Source: a bacterium (Candidatus Blackallbacteria) CG13_big_fil_rev_8_21_14_2_50_49_14 (GTDB taxonomy: Bacteria > Cyanobacteriota > Sericytochromatia > UBA7694). Taken from it: a stretch of DNA of 64,000 nt. The position numbers and the translations under genes are program-made. This document shows positions 63,605 through 64,000 of the stretch, piece after piece. The number at the start of each line of letters is the position of its first letter. Positions within the stretch are counted from its first letter, which is position 1. Under the pieces are notes generated by a model. The model saw nothing but the letters and a program-made list of their open reading frames with translations. It made no database searches and was not told where the DNA came from. The DNA lies in contig PFGG01000020.1 in NCBI GenBank assembly GCA_002783405.1, positions 57,106 through 121,105 on the forward strand, read 5' to 3'.

Positions 63605-64000
63605 TTAGCTGGCGTTCGCTGAAGCGTTATCGCGTGAAGAATCCAAGGTATTACCTGCAGGATCCAGAACGGTGCTGTTCACTTTGATGCGAACGGTATC
63701 ACCCGGTTTGTAGATATTCAGTTTGCCATTCACTGCAGTGTTGGGATAGACAATAAATCCACCGCTGGGTGCATTTAATTCACCCGTTGCAAATGAACCA
63801 GCTTGAGGAATGGTAACCATCAGAACATCTTTACTGGAAGAAGCTTCTTTTGCTCCTGTCGCCAAAGCCAGGGTCATGGTATCATTGGCATCCCAAATCC
63901 GCGCCATGCTGCCTGCAGCCCCTGAATTGGTTTCAGTGACGGTGAAAAGACCGCCAGTGCTGAGCAGCTTAGAGTTCAGCTGATACTGAGTTTGAGCCAC
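63605..64000 (-). CDS. Partial protein of unknown function
   Basis: The gene reaches the right edge; 131 codons are visible. A GTG lies exactly at the edge (64000-63998), so the frame could begin here or be only the C-terminal part. The sequence is beta-rich with many Thr/Ala/Gly/Asn (KLLSTGGLFTVTETNSGAAGS, DVLMVTIPQAGSFATGELNAPSGGFIVYPN), ending in a small-residue tail (SSRDNASANAS). No family recognised; a structural or surface subunit is plausible. It has its own terminator. Confidence 0.7.
   Translation of the reverse strand: MAQTQYQLNSKLLSTGGLFTVTETNSGAAGSMARIWDANDTMTLALATGAKEASSSKDVLMVTIPQAGSFATGELNAPSGGFIVYPNTAVNGKLNIYKPGDTVRIKVNSTVLDPAGNTLDSSRDNASANAS

Overview
The window (about 48-50% GC by eye) carries densely packed bacterial genes in short, overlapping operons from an organism with a Gram-negative-type envelope: lipoprotein and Sec signal peptides, an SLH-repeat protein, a Spy-like periplasmic protein, c-type cytochromes, hook-type axial proteins and a GspE/PilB-like ATPase. 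The F-type ATP synthase has two different b subunits in the order b'-b-delta-alpha-gamma-beta-epsilon. Together with the many TPR proteins this fits a lineage near Cyanobacteria (Melainabacteria, Sericytochromatia or Blackallbacteria-like), but that placement is inference. The gamma subunit lacks the extra regulatory segment of photosynthetic cyanobacteria, and no photosynthesis gene is present.

Layout. 1-3.4 kb: a repeat-rich partial gene, fmt-def, an LPP20-like secreted protein and an MscS channel, all on minus. 3.5-10.4 kb: two coupled secreted proteins, a methionine-rich secreted protein, a large ankyrin/TerD-like protein and a secreted protein coupled to atpC. 10.4-16.2 kb: atpF'FHAGDC on minus without atpB or atpE. 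16.4-20.4 kb: two paralogous 645-residue hook-like proteins. 20.5-23.6 kb: rpiB, a DeoC fusion, a biotin carrier and an rRNA methyltransferase. 23.9-28.7 kb: cytochrome c and cytochrome c peroxidase lipoproteins, a CinA-like/adenylyltransferase fusion, hemH and ung. 28.8-36.9 kb: etfBA, rarA, a large cell-surface lipoprotein and metK.

37.1-42.2 kb is the most unusual region: a type III-B-like RAMP cluster made of Cmr4, Cmr5 and a Cmr6-Cmr1 fusion, followed without a gap by an Fe(II)/2-oxoglutarate dioxygenase. No cas10/cmr2, cmr3, cas1/cas2, CARF protein or CRISPR array is present in the window. The Cmr4 residue that normally cuts target RNA appears to be replaced by leucine, and the Cmr5 and Cmr6-Cmr1 subunits carry long disordered or repeat extensions. 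This looks like a derived RAMP ribonucleoprotein, possibly one that binds RNA without cutting it.

42.3-49.9 kb: a minus-strand operon with a cNMP-binding protein and ThpR, then an ECF sigma / anti-sigma / Spy-like envelope-stress operon with a probable autoregulatory ECF promoter, then VOC, SLH and ABC-F genes. 50-61.9 kb: a divergent GspE/PilB-like ATPase and four TPR proteins carrying, respectively, a dioxygenase domain, an excisionase-type HTH, an OGT-like domain and a heptosyltransferase-like domain. 61.9-64 kb: a lipoprotein with Ig-like domains and a partial gene.

No tRNA, rRNA, insertion sequence or CRISPR array was recognised. All identifications come from reading motifs; no database search was run.
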